64,000 bases of DNA, taken from NCBI GenBank assembly GCA_902461815.1, contig CABPZE010000004.1:1-64000 (forward strand). The letters are read 5' to 3'. Made by a program: the position numbers and the translations under genes. The stretch is from CAG-390 sp003523225 (GTDB taxonomy: Bacteria; Bacillota; Clostridia; Oscillospirales; CAG-272). This document shows, in pieces, positions 49,860 through 59,104 of this stretch. Under the pieces are notes generated by a model. The model was given only the letters and a program-made list of their open reading frames with translations. It was not told where the DNA came from and ran no database searches. The first letter of the stretch is position 1; each line of letters opens with the position of its first letter.

Positions 49860-50948
49860 ATGAAAAGAACATTATTTGCGGCATTGATTTCGGCGATGCT
49901 TGCAATTATAATCACTGTGACGGTATTCATACCGTCCGCAACCGGACACGAGGATGTGGCTGACATAAACCGCGTGAATACGGTGGCTGATGAGACAAAT
50001 GGCGATCCCGCCGAGGAGACCGTCGCGGAAGCGGATGAGACCGCACAGGTTGCCCCAAAGAAAATGGAAGATGTGACCGCACCCGTTCACGGCGGTATAT
50101 TTTATGATATGCTGTTCGGCTCGGATGCCGGAATAAAAAATCTTGTGCTGCCCGCGGATATTCAGTCTGATAAACCGGTTTTTCCGACTCCGGATTATCC
50201 TGCGGATGCCGCGGCAGTATCGGTGACTGTGAACGAAGTTCGCGCGCTTGGAGACCATGCGGCAAGTGTTGACGGAATAATATATCTGCCGCTCACCGAG
50301 TTCTGCGCTTTGTTCTTTGACTGTGAAGACAAGTACACGGACAACGGTCTTACCGTCAGCGGAGAGGATTTTGAAGTTACCGCAAAGGAAGGAGAGAAGT
50401 ATATTACCTCTCGCGGCCGCGTGCTTTGGTGCGGAATGCGCGGAAGCGTGCGCAAATTCGGAAATGTTATCTGCGTTCCCGCAGAACCTGTATGCCGCGC
50501 GCTGGGCCTTTCCCTGAGCGTAAACGAAAATGAGGCGTCAGTTTCCGGCAAAGCAGTATCGTTAAGCGCCGATGAGGTTTACAATGCCGACGATGTATAC
50601 TGGCTGTCGCATATCATTTCAGCCGAGTCGCGCGGTGAACCGCTCGAGGGTCAGATCGCCGTCGGATGTGTTGTACTTAACCGCATGAATACCTTTGATT
50701 ACCTCAACAGCGTTTACGATGTGGTTTTTGACCGCCGATACGGTATTCAGTTTTCTCCTGCTTACAGCGGAAGCGTGTACAATGAGCCTACCGAGTCGTG
50801 CGTTCGCGCTGCAAAGATATGTCTTGAGGGATATACTGTTTCCGACAGTATTCTGTACTTCATAAACAGCGCGGATACTCCCGCCTCATGGATGAGGGAA
50901 AGATGCCGGCTGGTCATGACCATAGGACATCACGATTTTTACGCATAA
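49860..50948 (+). CDS. Cell-wall hydrolase, SleB/CwlJ type
   Basis: A 362-residue exported protein: signal segment about 5-28, an acidic linker (about 30-65), a copper-amine-oxidase-N-like stalk domain (about 120-235, IIYLPLTEFCALFF and VICVPAEPVCRALGL) and a C-terminal Hydrolase_2 domain (about 240-362, SHIISAESRGEPLEGQIAVG with its catalytic Glu, ending ITIGHHDFY-like). SleB-type lytic transglycosylases open spore cortex. A vegetative role is possible since other spore genes are not in view. AAGGAAAGG lies upstream. Confidence 0.88.
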   Translation: MKRTLFAALISAMLAIIITVTVFIPSATGHEDVADINRVNTVADETNGDPAEETVAEADETAQVAPKKMEDVTAPVHGGIFYDMLFGSDAGIKNLVLPADIQSDKPVFPTPDYPADAAAVSVTVNEVRALGDHAASVDGIIYLPLTEFCALFFDCEDKYTDNGLTVSGEDFEVTAKEGEKYITSRGRVLWCGMRGSVRKFGNVICVPAEPVCRALGLSLSVNENEASVSGKAVSLSADEVYNADDVYWLSHIISAESRGEPLEGQIAVGCVVLNRMNTFDYLNSVYDVVFDRRYGIQFSPAYSGSVYNEPTESCVRAAKICLEGYTVSDSILYFINSADTPASWMRERCRLVMTIGHHDFYA

Positions 50949-50970
50949 CCGGAATAATACAATAATATCA

Positions 50971-51024
50971 AGCCCCGCGGCGTTCCACCGTATCTGAGTA
51001 TCGACGGTTGCCGCGGGGCTTTTG
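50971..51024 (+). terminator. Terminator after the SleB-like gene
   Basis: AGCCCCGCGGC (50971-50981) with GCCGCGGGGCT (51010-51020), an extra ACCGT/ACGGT pairing inside, then TTTT. Confidence 0.82.
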
Positions 51025-51032
51025 GATGTATC

Positions 51033-53153
51033 TTAGTTGAGTTTTACTTTGGCAAGCAGCGTCCAGCCGGAGTCTTCGGCAAAGCAGGCGAAAATTCCGG
51101 ATGAGGCAGTTGAGATCTCCTCGTATTCAAAGGGGATCACGGTGTTTCCGGTGGTGTCAAGCGCGCCCTTTACTCCGTCCTTGTAGCCTATGACTCCTAT
51201 GCCCTCGACAAACGGCATTGCGTAGGTGTATACAGGCTGGGCTATCCAATATCCGTCGCGGTGATAATAGCCGTATCTGCCGTCGCGTTCAAGCAACAGC
51301 ACACCGTCCGAGTAGGATACAAGACGGTAGCCTGCGGGCAGCTCGTATTCGCTGCCGTACGCGTCGATAAGAATATCATAGTCCCCGGTAATGTAGTTTA
51401 CCACGTCCCCCTCGTTAAGCTCATGTTCAAGCACGCGGACGCGCATGAGTCCGTGGTCGAAGTAGAGATATCCGAGGTGATATATATCGTTGTAGAAGGG
51501 CTGATAATAGGTCCTCACCATGTAGGTGTAGCCGTTACCTGCGTCGGTGCGGTATTCGTACCTCAGGTTTGCGGTTATTCTGCCAGAGGTGTTTATTACC
51601 TTAAGCACGCCGTAGTCGTTTACGATACAGGCGTATCCCTCTGAGAACGCATATGCACGTGCATATCCGACGCCCATGCGGATGATGTCAGGATATGTTC
51701 CGTAATAATAGCGCGGCCACTCAAAGGTTGCCGATACCTCTATCATCGGGTCGTATACTTCTTCGGTAGTTTCCTCCGGCGGAAGCGTTTCTGGCTCTGA
51801 CGTTTCGGCTTCCGTGCTTTCCGGCTCGGATGCCGCCGGATCTGTGACTGACGGGGCTGAAGCTTCCGGCTCTGTGCTTCCGGTTTCCGCTGTCCCGGTG
51901 CCAGGAAGCTCGGAAGGGGAGAGAAGCGGTTCTGCGGGCGGAGTTATATCCTCCGGAGGGATAACGGGTTCTGTTGCAGGTATGGTTTCCGGCTCTGTTA
52001 TCGGTTCCGGTTCCGTCGCAGGCTCGGATTCCGGTTCAGTAGTCGGTTCAGGAACAGGTTCGGTTTCCGGTTCGGTGGTCGGCTCAGGAAGCGGTTCGGT
52101 TTCCGGCTCGGTGGCTGTTGCCGCATCCGCCTGCTCGCGTGCTATATCCTCCTTGGCTTTATCGAGCGCGAGTTTGAAGGGATAGTTGTAGTAGTGCCCG
52201 CCGGGCTGTTGTATTGCCACCTTTTCGGCAAATACCGGGTCAAGCTCGTAAAGCGCGCGCGCAATGCGCGGGTCCACCTTAAAGCGTGTATAATAGCTGC
52301 TGCGGTCAAGAGTGTAGGTCAGCGTGACGGGTTCTATACGCCAAAGCACCTGAAGATTTTCGCTTTCACTTTTGCCGTAAGCGGGATCATAGTCGAAGAA
52401 AAGTCCGCGTCCGTCGTATTTAGGGTCAAATTCAACGCTTGCGAAGGTTTTTGTTGTCTCGTCAAGGTAAAAATAGCTTCCGTTTTTGATGAACAGCGGA
52501 TTGTCGCTGCTGTCTCTGGCATATGCGGGTACAACGTCTGATGCATCAAAGGTTTCAATAAAGCTGCCGTCACTGCGATAGACCGACACTGTGCCGTCAT
52601 TGTTGTCGACCAGGATATACCCCATGTAAAGCTCGACTGCTTTGCGCGGCTCGGGGTGTTCCTCATACGATTCGTAAAGCTGACCGCCCTCCTCAAGAGT
52701 TGTGGGCACAAGCACCGTTACGGTTTTCGTTGAGCCGAGATACAGTGACAAGGGTAGATCGCCGTTATGAAGCGTTATTCTTGCCAGCTTCATGCCCGTA
52801 TCATAATCGGAATATGTGATATTATATCCCTGTGACAGAAGCTCCGCAAGGCTTGGATATTCAACGGGGTCTGTGGCGGGGGAGGTGGTGTCGTCGGGTC
52901 TTGCGGAGGTTTCGGGTCTGGTGGCAGATGTGCCCGGCGAGCGCTCGGTTTCAAGGCTTGCAAGATAGCTTTCATATGCCAGCTCGCCAGGCGTTTTTGT
53001 CGCCTCCGGCGAAGAATGATCCTTCCACGGAAGCCGCAGGGTAAAAATGCCGGCGGAGAACAGGCAAACAAAGCACGCCGCCGCGATAAACAGTATTATC
53101 GCCGCAGTATGCAGTAGCGTTCTGCCGGGAGTGGATTGGTTGTGAGTTTTCAT
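51033..53153 (-). CDS. Membrane-anchored WG-repeat protein with a Pro/Glu/Thr linker
   Basis: A 706-residue protein with an N-terminal membrane anchor (about 14-40), a short low-complexity stretch, a beta domain (about 95-340) and a Glu/Pro/Thr-rich linker (about 344-469) that makes a repeated GGTTC-rich DNA pattern at 51960-52120. The C-terminus holds WG-type beta repeats (for example GYARAYAFSEGYACIVNDYG and MPFVEGIGVIGYKDGVKGALDTTG, each quoted in part). Such proteins are surface proteins of unknown role. It is 30 bases before rlmH on the same strand but probably has its own promoter. Confidence 0.8.
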   Translation of the reverse strand: MKTHNQSTPGRTLLHTAAIILFIAAACFVCLFSAGIFTLRLPWKDHSSPEATKTPGELAYESYLASLETERSPGTSATRPETSARPDDTTSPATDPVEYPSLAELLSQGYNITYSDYDTGMKLARITLHNGDLPLSLYLGSTKTVTVLVPTTLEEGGQLYESYEEHPEPRKAVELYMGYILVDNNDGTVSVYRSDGSFIETFDASDVVPAYARDSSDNPLFIKNGSYFYLDETTKTFASVEFDPKYDGRGLFFDYDPAYGKSESENLQVLWRIEPVTLTYTLDRSSYYTRFKVDPRIARALYELDPVFAEKVAIQQPGGHYYNYPFKLALDKAKEDIAREQADAATATEPETEPLPEPTTEPETEPVPEPTTEPESEPATEPEPITEPETIPATEPVIPPEDITPPAEPLLSPSELPGTGTAETGSTEPEASAPSVTDPAASEPESTEAETSEPETLPPEETTEEVYDPMIEVSATFEWPRYYYGTYPDIIRMGVGYARAYAFSEGYACIVNDYGVLKVINTSGRITANLRYEYRTDAGNGYTYMVRTYYQPFYNDIYHLGYLYFDHGLMRVRVLEHELNEGDVVNYITGDYDILIDAYGSEYELPAGYRLVSYSDGVLLLERDGRYGYYHRDGYWIAQPVYTYAMPFVEGIGVIGYKDGVKGALDTTGNTVIPFEYEEISTASSGIFACFAEDSGWTLLAKVKLN

Positions 53154-53183
53154 TTTGCTTCATCCCGTAATTCCGGGGAACAG

Positions 53184-53663
53184 TTATTTATGATATCTTG
53201 TACCCCTGATTATGTTGAAGGAACGGTAAACGGCTTCAAGCAGCATTATTCTGAAAAGCTGATGTGGAAATGTAAGCTGTGAAAGAGAAAGCCGCATTCC
53301 GCACGCTTTCTTGACCCGCTCGTCAAGTCCGTGTGAGCTGCCGATAACAAAGCAGATGCTTCCGCTTTCGTCAGCTGCGCGCCGGATAATGTCCGCAAGT
53401 CCGCGAGAATCCGTCTCACGCCCTTCAACGCACAAAGCTATACTGAAGGAGCGCGGCGGAATTGCCGCGAGAATACGTTCCGCTTCATCTGCAAGCGCGG
53501 CTTGTGCGGCGGCGTCGGATTCATCGTCATATACCCGAGCCTCCTTAAGCTCCACTGTCTCAAGTCGGCAGAAGGCGGAAAGCCTTTTTTCGTATTCGGC
53601 GGCGGCTGCGCGCAGGTACGGCTCTTTGAGCGTTCCGACCGAAATAATTTTTACGTTTATCAT
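53184..53663 (-). CDS. rlmH: 23S rRNA (pseudouridine-1915 N3)-methyltransferase
   Basis: A 159-residue SPOUT methyltransferase with MINVKIISVGTLKEPYL at the start, IALCVEGRETDSRGLAD and FVIGSSHGLDERVKK in the knot region and the family's closing NIIRGTRYHK. It methylates helix 69 of 23S rRNA. Length is typical. It starts 2 bases after the WalJ-like stop, matching the conserved walJ/rlmH neighbourhood of Firmicutes. Confidence 0.97.
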   Translation of the reverse strand: MINVKIISVGTLKEPYLRAAAAEYEKRLSAFCRLETVELKEARVYDDESDAAAQAALADEAERILAAIPPRSFSIALCVEGRETDSRGLADIIRRAADESGSICFVIGSSHGLDERVKKACGMRLSLSQLTFPHQLFRIMLLEAVYRSFNIIRGTRYHK

Positions 53664-53665
53664 TT

Positions 53666-54439
53666 TCAGAATTCAACAGTCACTCCTACCGGTGTGGAGG
53701 GAAGGGCGGTCAGCACGTTTGCGGTAACGCCAAAGCTTTTCAGTCGCTCAAGGCAGGTGCTCAGTGCTAAAGAAGGAATATTGTTTTCTTTAGAAATATG
53801 CGCGAGTATGATCTGCTCGGTTCCGTTCAGGGCAAGCGCGGCGGCAAGATCGGCACTGTCGGTATTGGAAAGATGTCCAAGACTCGAACGGATACGCCGT
53901 TTGAGTTGTGCAGGGTACGGACCGCTTTGCAGCATTTGCAGGTCATGATTGCTTTCAAGAACTACCGCACGACAGCCGTCAAGACCGCGGTGTATTTCAT
54001 CAGTGATCGTACCCGTGTCGGTTGCAAGTCCAACGGCTATATGCGCGCCGTCCGCATTGATTTCAATGCGGTAGCCGACAGGACAAGCGGCGTCGTGTGA
54101 GATCGGAAAAGAGCGGACCGACATATTGCCGATATGCTCTTCAAACAGCGGCGCGCGACGGCAGACACAGCATGGCAAAGCTTCCGCCGTGCCGCCTGAC
54201 GCATATACCGGCATCGGATGCTTTTTGGTCAGCACCCTGAGTGCCGAGACATGGTCGATGTGTTCGTGCGTGACGAAAACCGCGCGCAGCGTTCCGGGGT
54301 CTATTCCGGCGACTGCAAGCTGCTCTTCAATTGCTTTTGCTGAGCGCCCCGCGTCGATAAGAATGGTGTCTCCCCCGCAACTTATCGCAGTGCAGTTGCC
54401 GGATGAACCGGAAAAAAGCGATACAAGCCTTGCTGTCAT
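53666..54439 (-). CDS. walJ: MBL-fold hydrolase, WalJ/YycJ-like
   Basis: A 257-residue MBL-fold protein: LFSGSSGNCTAI, LIDAGRSAK and metal motif THEHIDHV (about 57-64), then LGHLSN and LAHISKENN, the signature of the YycJ/WalJ family. In Bacillus walJ sits beside rlmH, as here, and is linked to cell-division and DNA-repair coordination. It overlaps the membrane-protein gene upstream by 4 bases and abuts rlmH. Confidence 0.9.
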   Translation of the reverse strand: MTARLVSLFSGSSGNCTAISCGGDTILIDAGRSAKAIEEQLAVAGIDPGTLRAVFVTHEHIDHVSALRVLTKKHPMPVYASGGTAEALPCCVCRRAPLFEEHIGNMSVRSFPISHDAACPVGYRIEINADGAHIAVGLATDTGTITDEIHRGLDGCRAVVLESNHDLQMLQSGPYPAQLKRRIRSSLGHLSNTDSADLAAALALNGTEQIILAHISKENNIPSLALSTCLERLKSFGVTANVLTALPSTPVGVTVEF

Positions 54440-54888
54440 AATCCGAGGTTCTGGAGAACGAACATATCAAGCAGGTCGATAAGCAGCGCGAATACCAGCG
54501 GGACGATAAAGGTAAGCATCCACTTGGATTTTTTCTCGCGCATAAGCGAATCGGCTATGTAGTCGTCCTTTTCTTTTTCCGTCATTGTGTCGGGCAGCAT
54601 TTCGGGAGTGACTCCGCGTCCGGAAAAGCCGCGGTTGTAGATCACATATAACAGAATAAGTACCGCCGCGGCGATCATATATGTCAGTACAACGACCTTC
54701 TGAACCGTAAATGTAAAGGCGGTGCTGATAAGCAGACGGTAAAGACCGATAAACACCACGCAGTTTACTATAAGCAAGATCAGCAGCTTTTTGTTGAGGC
54801 GCGCCCACGCCTCACGGAATGTTTGGGGCTTTTCCGCCGGAGCTGAAAGCTCGTCTGTCCGGCGTGACTTTTTTTCGTTGATCTTCAT
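54436..54888 (-). CDS. Small membrane protein upstream of walJ
   Basis: A 150-residue protein with a basic N-terminus, hydrophobic segments at about 34-52, 62-84 and 122-146 and a charged middle loop. No family recognised. It starts 18 bases after galK and overlaps walJ by 4 bases, so it links the two. Confidence 0.72.
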   Translation of the reverse strand: MKINEKKSRRTDELSAPAEKPQTFREAWARLNKKLLILLIVNCVVFIGLYRLLISTAFTFTVQKVVVLTYMIAAAVLILLYVIYNRGFSGRGVTPEMLPDTMTEKEKDDYIADSLMREKKSKWMLTFIVPLVFALLIDLLDMFVLQNLGL

Positions 54889-54906
54889 GTCAGTTACAGT
54901 TTTGTG

Positions 54907-56199
54907 TCAGAACACTCTGACTGCTCCGCTGCGTCTTATGTGCAGCACATGACAGGCTCCGTCGCCGAAAACGGAGTCCATATCCGAGGCATATTCCGCC
55001 GCGCGGTCAATGGGAAGGTACGCCTGGATCGTTCCGGCAAATCCTCCGCCGTGCACGCGGTACGCGCCGCGGATACCGTTCTTTCTGAAGAAGCGGTCGC
55101 TGAGACACAGTGCAAGGGAAAGACCCTGCTCGCTTACATTTTTTACGGTGTAAACATTCTGAAGGAAGCAGAAGGAGGAAAGACCTGAGGCGCGTACTCC
55201 TTCAAAGAATGCGTCGATATCGTTTTCCTCGAGGGCTTTCATCTGGGCATCCACACGCCGGTTTTCCTCAAAGAAGTGGGCGGCGCGCATAATGGCGCGG
55301 TCGCCGCAGACGGTGCGAAGCGCGGGTACCGAGGAATAAAATTTGTCATCCGGTACATCCCGTAGTACCTTGCAGCCGAAATATTCCGCAACCGATTTCA
55401 TTTCTGCGGGAACGGCGGCATAATCTCCGGTAAGGTCGGCGTGGTTTCCGCCGGTATCCACAACGCAGAGGCAGTAGCCATGTTCGGTAAGGTCAAAGTC
55501 AGGCTTGCTTACTACCGGAGCGGCGGGGTCGTTGAAGTCAATGGCGACAATACCTCCGGCGGCGCAGGCAACCTGATCCATAAGTCCGCAAGGCTTGCCG
55601 AAGAAAACATTCTCGGCATACTGGGAATCCTGCGCTATTTCAATATAGCCGATCTCACCGCCGTTATACAGGTGCGAGAAGATAGTGCCTATCATGTTTT
55701 CAAAAGCTGCAGAGGATGAAAGTCCCGAACCCTTGAGCACATTTGATGAGGTTGAGGCGACAAATCCGCCGATCTTGCGTCCGTTATGCGAAAGTGCGGC
55801 GGCTACACCTGCAATAAGCGCGTCGGAATGTCCGAAACGCGAAGGATCGGGTTCATTATATGAGTCAAGATCAACAATATCCTCAGGGAAATTTTCGCTT
55901 TTGACTCTCACAATGTTACCGTCGGTGCGGGCGGCAACCGCAATTACGTCAAGATCGATCGATCCGGCGATGACCTTGCCGTGGTTGTGGTCGGTGTGAT
56001 TTCCTGAAAGCTCGCTGCGACCGGGAACTGAGAAGAGCGATACGTCCTGAGAGGTCTGTGAGTATCTTGAGATGAAATCGTCAAGAACGGAAATATAGCG
56101 CGCGCGGGCGTTTTTTACGCCGTCCTCGCCGTAAAGCACGGAGAGACGCAAGTCGAGCGCACCGTCCGCAATATTCTGCCGTAAAGCTTCGGCTGTCAT
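54907..56199 (-). CDS. galK: Galactokinase
   Basis: A 430-residue GHMP kinase: galactose-recognition motif VPGRSELSGNHTDHNHG (about 64-80), the ATP motif LKGSGLSSSAAFE (about 164-176), and GHMP motif 3 YRVHGGGFAGTIQAY near 392. It phosphorylates galactose at C1 for the Leloir pathway. ATG 56199 has AAAGGAAATG upstream; a longer frame starts in non-coding leader. No galT or galE lies in the window. Confidence 0.95.
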   Translation of the reverse strand: MTAEALRQNIADGALDLRLSVLYGEDGVKNARARYISVLDDFISRYSQTSQDVSLFSVPGRSELSGNHTDHNHGKVIAGSIDLDVIAVAARTDGNIVRVKSENFPEDIVDLDSYNEPDPSRFGHSDALIAGVAAALSHNGRKIGGFVASTSSNVLKGSGLSSSAAFENMIGTIFSHLYNGGEIGYIEIAQDSQYAENVFFGKPCGLMDQVACAAGGIVAIDFNDPAAPVVSKPDFDLTEHGYCLCVVDTGGNHADLTGDYAAVPAEMKSVAEYFGCKVLRDVPDDKFYSSVPALRTVCGDRAIMRAAHFFEENRRVDAQMKALEENDIDAFFEGVRASGLSSFCFLQNVYTVKNVSEQGLSLALCLSDRFFRKNGIRGAYRVHGGGFAGTIQAYLPIDRAAEYASDMDSVFGDGACHVLHIRRSGAVRVF

Positions 56200-56354
56200 G
56201 TTATCATTTCCTTTCGAGTGCAGTGATATCCGGCTTGCCGCCAAGAGCGGCAAATCCCAATATAAAAATTATATCATTTATATACTTCTATTGAGTGTGA
56301 ATTTGTTTTATCCGATGTAAATTTAATGTAAATGCTCATTAAATGAGTATGACG

Positions 56355-56384
56355 AAGCCCGGCGCTTCCGGGAGAGCCGGGCTT
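56355..56384. terminator. Hairpin between galK and the YlmH-like gene
   Basis: AAGCCCGGC (56355-56363) with GCCGGGCTT (56376-56384). T runs are weak on both strands. Upstream of galK from 56200 to 56354 only A+T-rich promoter-like sequence is seen. Confidence 0.6.
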
Positions 56385-56395
56385 GTGACTTATGC

Positions 56396-57142
56396 TTACT
56401 TATAAGCTCTTACCGTTACGCAGAATCTGCCCTTTTTTGTCGTTCTTGCAATGCCCTCGTAGATAAATCTGCCGTGTCCCCTTACCGAGACGGTGCTGCC
56501 CGGTTTTATTCTTGCGTCGGGATCTCCTACAAGGCGGGCGTCTGCGAAAACCAGTTTCTGAGAAAACAAGCGCTCACTTTCACTGCGTGACAGCGCATAC
56601 ACTGCGGCAACAAGTGCATCTGCGCGTTCTGATGACACAAAAACCGTGCTTTCATCGGGCAGTGAGACGGAAGTGGGCGGAAGGCTGTCGAGCCTTGTAC
56701 AGCGCACATCCGTGTGACGGATCTTTGTCAGATTTTCGGCAATAAAGTCCGCAATGCTGTCAAGACAGATTATATAAGCCGCTCCGCCGCTTATCAGTAT
56801 GTCCCCGGTCACATCCCGGCGCAGTCCGAGTCCTGTGACCGACCCCAGACAGTCGCGGTGTGTCAGCGGTTCGGCATATTTCTGAGAGAGGGGTTCTGCT
56901 TTTACATATGCGATAGGCGACGGCTCCGAGTATCCGAAATCCTCCTCGCTTCCGAAAACGGCGATCCTGCGCTCCGCTCCCACATATCCGCCGTTAAGCG
57001 AGACCCTTACCGGGAGTCGCAAGGAAAGCAGGATATCCTGCTCGGCGACGGTAAGAAAATCGGAATATGTGTAATAGCAACCGGCATAGGCGCGTTCACC
57101 AAGCTCTGTAAAGCTGTTCTTAAGTGCTTTTGTGAGGTCCAT
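56396..57142 (-). CDS. YlmH-like S4-domain RNA-binding protein
   Basis: A 248-residue protein with an N-terminal YlmH-type domain (FLTVAEQDILLSL, LTHRDCLGSVTGLGLRRDVTGDI) and a C-terminal S4 domain (about 170-245, SRSESERLFSQKLVFADARLV, quoted in part, with KPGSTVSVRGHGRF). YlmH binds ribosomes or rRNA and belongs to the division-gene cluster in many Firmicutes; here it stands apart from ftsZ genes. It follows the EEP lipoprotein by 12 bases. Confidence 0.88.
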   Translation of the reverse strand: MDLTKALKNSFTELGERAYAGCYYTYSDFLTVAEQDILLSLRLPVRVSLNGGYVGAERRIAVFGSEEDFGYSEPSPIAYVKAEPLSQKYAEPLTHRDCLGSVTGLGLRRDVTGDILISGGAAYIICLDSIADFIAENLTKIRHTDVRCTRLDSLPPTSVSLPDESTVFVSSERADALVAAVYALSRSESERLFSQKLVFADARLVGDPDARIKPGSTVSVRGHGRFIYEGIARTTKKGRFCVTVRAYK

Positions 57143-57154
57143 TCGGGATAGATA

Positions 57155-58048
57155 TCAGTCGCCAATACTCAGCGCAAGCTCCGCCCAGAGCATACGGTGG
57201 TCGGAATATGACTCTGCAACCGTTCCGCTTTTTGAGATTTTGAAGTTTCCCGAAAAAACAATATTGTCGATCGAGGACTTGTTTCCGGGGAAGGTAACGT
57301 AATGCCGCTGAGCGTTGTTCAGCATTCCTCCGTACCCGAGGACTGTAAATTCGGAATAATCCTGAGTGTTGAAGTCTCCGGTCAGAACGTAGGTCGTGCA
57401 GTCAGAGAGCAGCTCCCTTATCTTTACGAACTGAGCCGTGCGATGTGCTTTTTCCTCGTATGACAGGTGGGTGTTGAAGAAGTCGACCTTAACTCCGTCA
57501 ACATTTATAACAGCGTGACCGATAGATCTTCCCTCGCGGCTTCCGGATTCCAAAGCGGTTACAGTGAATTCCTCTATCGGATAACGCGAAAGAATAAGAG
57601 TACCATACTCGCCGCCCCGGTAGTCGATAGCGCGGGCAAATTTATAATATTCCATTCCCGCGGCGGCTGCAAGCGCGGCAGGCTGATCGACACCACTTAC
57701 GCGTTCGGTCTTGTAATCGACCTCCTGAACGCCGACAATGTCAAGCCCCGCGTTCTTTATTACTCCGCCGATAAGGGAGAGCTCCCCGGAGGCGTCCGCT
57801 CCGTGCTTTATGTTGTATGAGCCGATGCGCAAAGTGAGCTTTGGTGGTTCGGCGGTGGTTTCAGGCTCAGGAGTGGTTTCGGGTTCGGGGGATGTTACGG
57901 TCTTTTCTTCCGGTACAGTTCCGCTGTTTGTGGAAATGTCCGGAGTGTTTGCATTCGATCCGCTGCAGGCTGAAAGCAGCGCTGAAGCCGTACCTGCGGC
58001 TGCAACGGCAAGAATCAGGGATATGAGCTTTTTGTATTCCTTTTTCAT
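57155..58048 (-). CDS. Exported endonuclease/exonuclease/phosphatase-family lipoprotein
   Basis: A 297-residue lipoprotein: signal segment about 8-27, lipobox LLSAC, a Glu/Pro/Thr linker, then an EEP domain (about 72-292) with GSYNIKHG, VGVQEVD (catalytic Glu), NTHLSYE, LTGDFNTQD and SYSDHRMLW. Such enzymes hydrolyse phosphodiesters; nuclease, sphingomyelinase-like or inositol-phosphatase activity is possible and not decidable here. It sits between the isomerase-like gene (21 bases) and the YlmH-like gene. Confidence 0.85.
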   Translation of the reverse strand: MKKEYKKLISLILAVAAAGTASALLSACSGSNANTPDISTNSGTVPEEKTVTSPEPETTPEPETTAEPPKLTLRIGSYNIKHGADASGELSLIGGVIKNAGLDIVGVQEVDYKTERVSGVDQPAALAAAAGMEYYKFARAIDYRGGEYGTLILSRYPIEEFTVTALESGSREGRSIGHAVINVDGVKVDFFNTHLSYEEKAHRTAQFVKIRELLSDCTTYVLTGDFNTQDYSEFTVLGYGGMLNNAQRHYVTFPGNKSSIDNIVFSGNFKISKSGTVAESYSDHRMLWAELALSIGD

Positions 58049-58069
58049 GGCGATCTCCTTGATGGTCTT

Positions 58070-58942
58070 TTATACTGTCTGATTGCTTTTCAGCTTTGAT
58101 AAGTAGATGTTGCGGAATCCGTCGGCGACGGCTACCATTCCTCGTGAGTGCGCCAGACGTATCTCGCGGTCATCCGGAAGCGCAGGAGTGCCGACCTCGT
58201 AATTGAAGTCTCCTTTATATCCTATATCGGCAAGCGCCTCCATGACCTCGCGCCAGTTTATGTTGCCGAAGAAGGGCGGAAGATGCTGATCCTTTTCGCC
58301 GTTGTTGTCGTGTACATGAAGCATTACAAGTCTGCTTCCTATCTCATGCAGCATATCCTTCTGCCCAAGTCCCGTAAGGTTTGCGTGGCCGGTGTCATAG
58401 CACACCCCAACGTCAAAGCCTTCGGCGGCAAGCCTGTCCACCGATTCGCAAAGGACGGGTATTGTTGAGCGCGGGCTGTTTTCAACGGCAATGCCTATTC
58501 CGTATTCGGCGGCGATGCAGCATATTTTTCTTGCGTAGCTGAGCGTTGCATCCGTGGTGGGGGCAACGTGCAGGACTGTATACCGTGCGCCCAGTATTGC
58601 GGCGGCGTTGGCGGCGCGGCGCAGCATTGCAATGCGAAACGGGTATTCCGGGTCATCCTCATCCGCATATGCGAAAAATGGCAGATGCGAGAGCTTTATC
58701 GGCAGTCCGCGCGCGGCGGCGCGCTCACCGAGGCGGTCTATTCTTGCACGCCATTCCGATTCCTCGCCGTCAAGAATGCACTCGTGCTGTTTTTTGGGAT
58801 TGTTCCGGTAGATCGTTCCGCAGAAGTTTACGTCAAGAGACTCAAAGCCTGCGTCAGCAAAAAAATCCACAGCTTCGACCATATCATAGCGGACTCCGCT
58901 GGGGTTGGCACTGTGAAGCCCTGTGTTTGCACTTATAAGCAT
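58070..58942 (-). CDS. Sugar phosphate isomerase/epimerase-family TIM barrel
   Basis: A 290-residue AP-endonuclease-2/xylose-isomerase-like barrel: LPIKLSHLPFF, AARYTVLHVAP-type strands, GIAVENSP, VCYDTGHANL and LHVHDNNG with the usual metal-ligand His, Glu and Asp. Substrate unknown; a sugar or inositol derivative is likely. ATG 58942 has AAAGGCG upstream, whereas the in-frame ATG 15 bases earlier has no ribosome site. It heads the isomerase, EEP and YlmH-like unit. Confidence 0.85.
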   Translation of the reverse strand: MLISANTGLHSANPSGVRYDMVEAVDFFADAGFESLDVNFCGTIYRNNPKKQHECILDGEESEWRARIDRLGERAAARGLPIKLSHLPFFAYADEDDPEYPFRIAMLRRAANAAAILGARYTVLHVAPTTDATLSYARKICCIAAEYGIGIAVENSPRSTIPVLCESVDRLAAEGFDVGVCYDTGHANLTGLGQKDMLHEIGSRLVMLHVHDNNGEKDQHLPPFFGNINWREVMEALADIGYKGDFNYEVGTPALPDDREIRLAHSRGMVAVADGFRNIYLSKLKSNQTV

Positions 58943-59029
58943 CGTGTCGCCTTTCATGTTCTGAATTAATTTAATATATTAAATTATATCACTGATAGCG
59001 CGCGGATGTCAATACAAAACCCATAATTA

Positions 59030-59058
59030 TTGACACCGTGATCAACGTATGATATAAT
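59030..59058 (+). promoter_or_regulatory. Promoter of the FAD oxidoreductase gene
   Basis: TTGACA (59030-59035) and TATAAT (59053-59058), 17-base spacing. Confidence 0.85.
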
Positions 59059-59104
59059 AATAACAATATTACAGGCAGAAGTTTATGAAAGAACGGATTT
59101 TATC

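Noticed and set aside
51960..52120. Regular repeat pattern that might suggest a CRISPR or VNTR
   Set aside because: It is the coding DNA of the Glu/Pro/Thr linker of the WG-repeat protein; no spacer structure.
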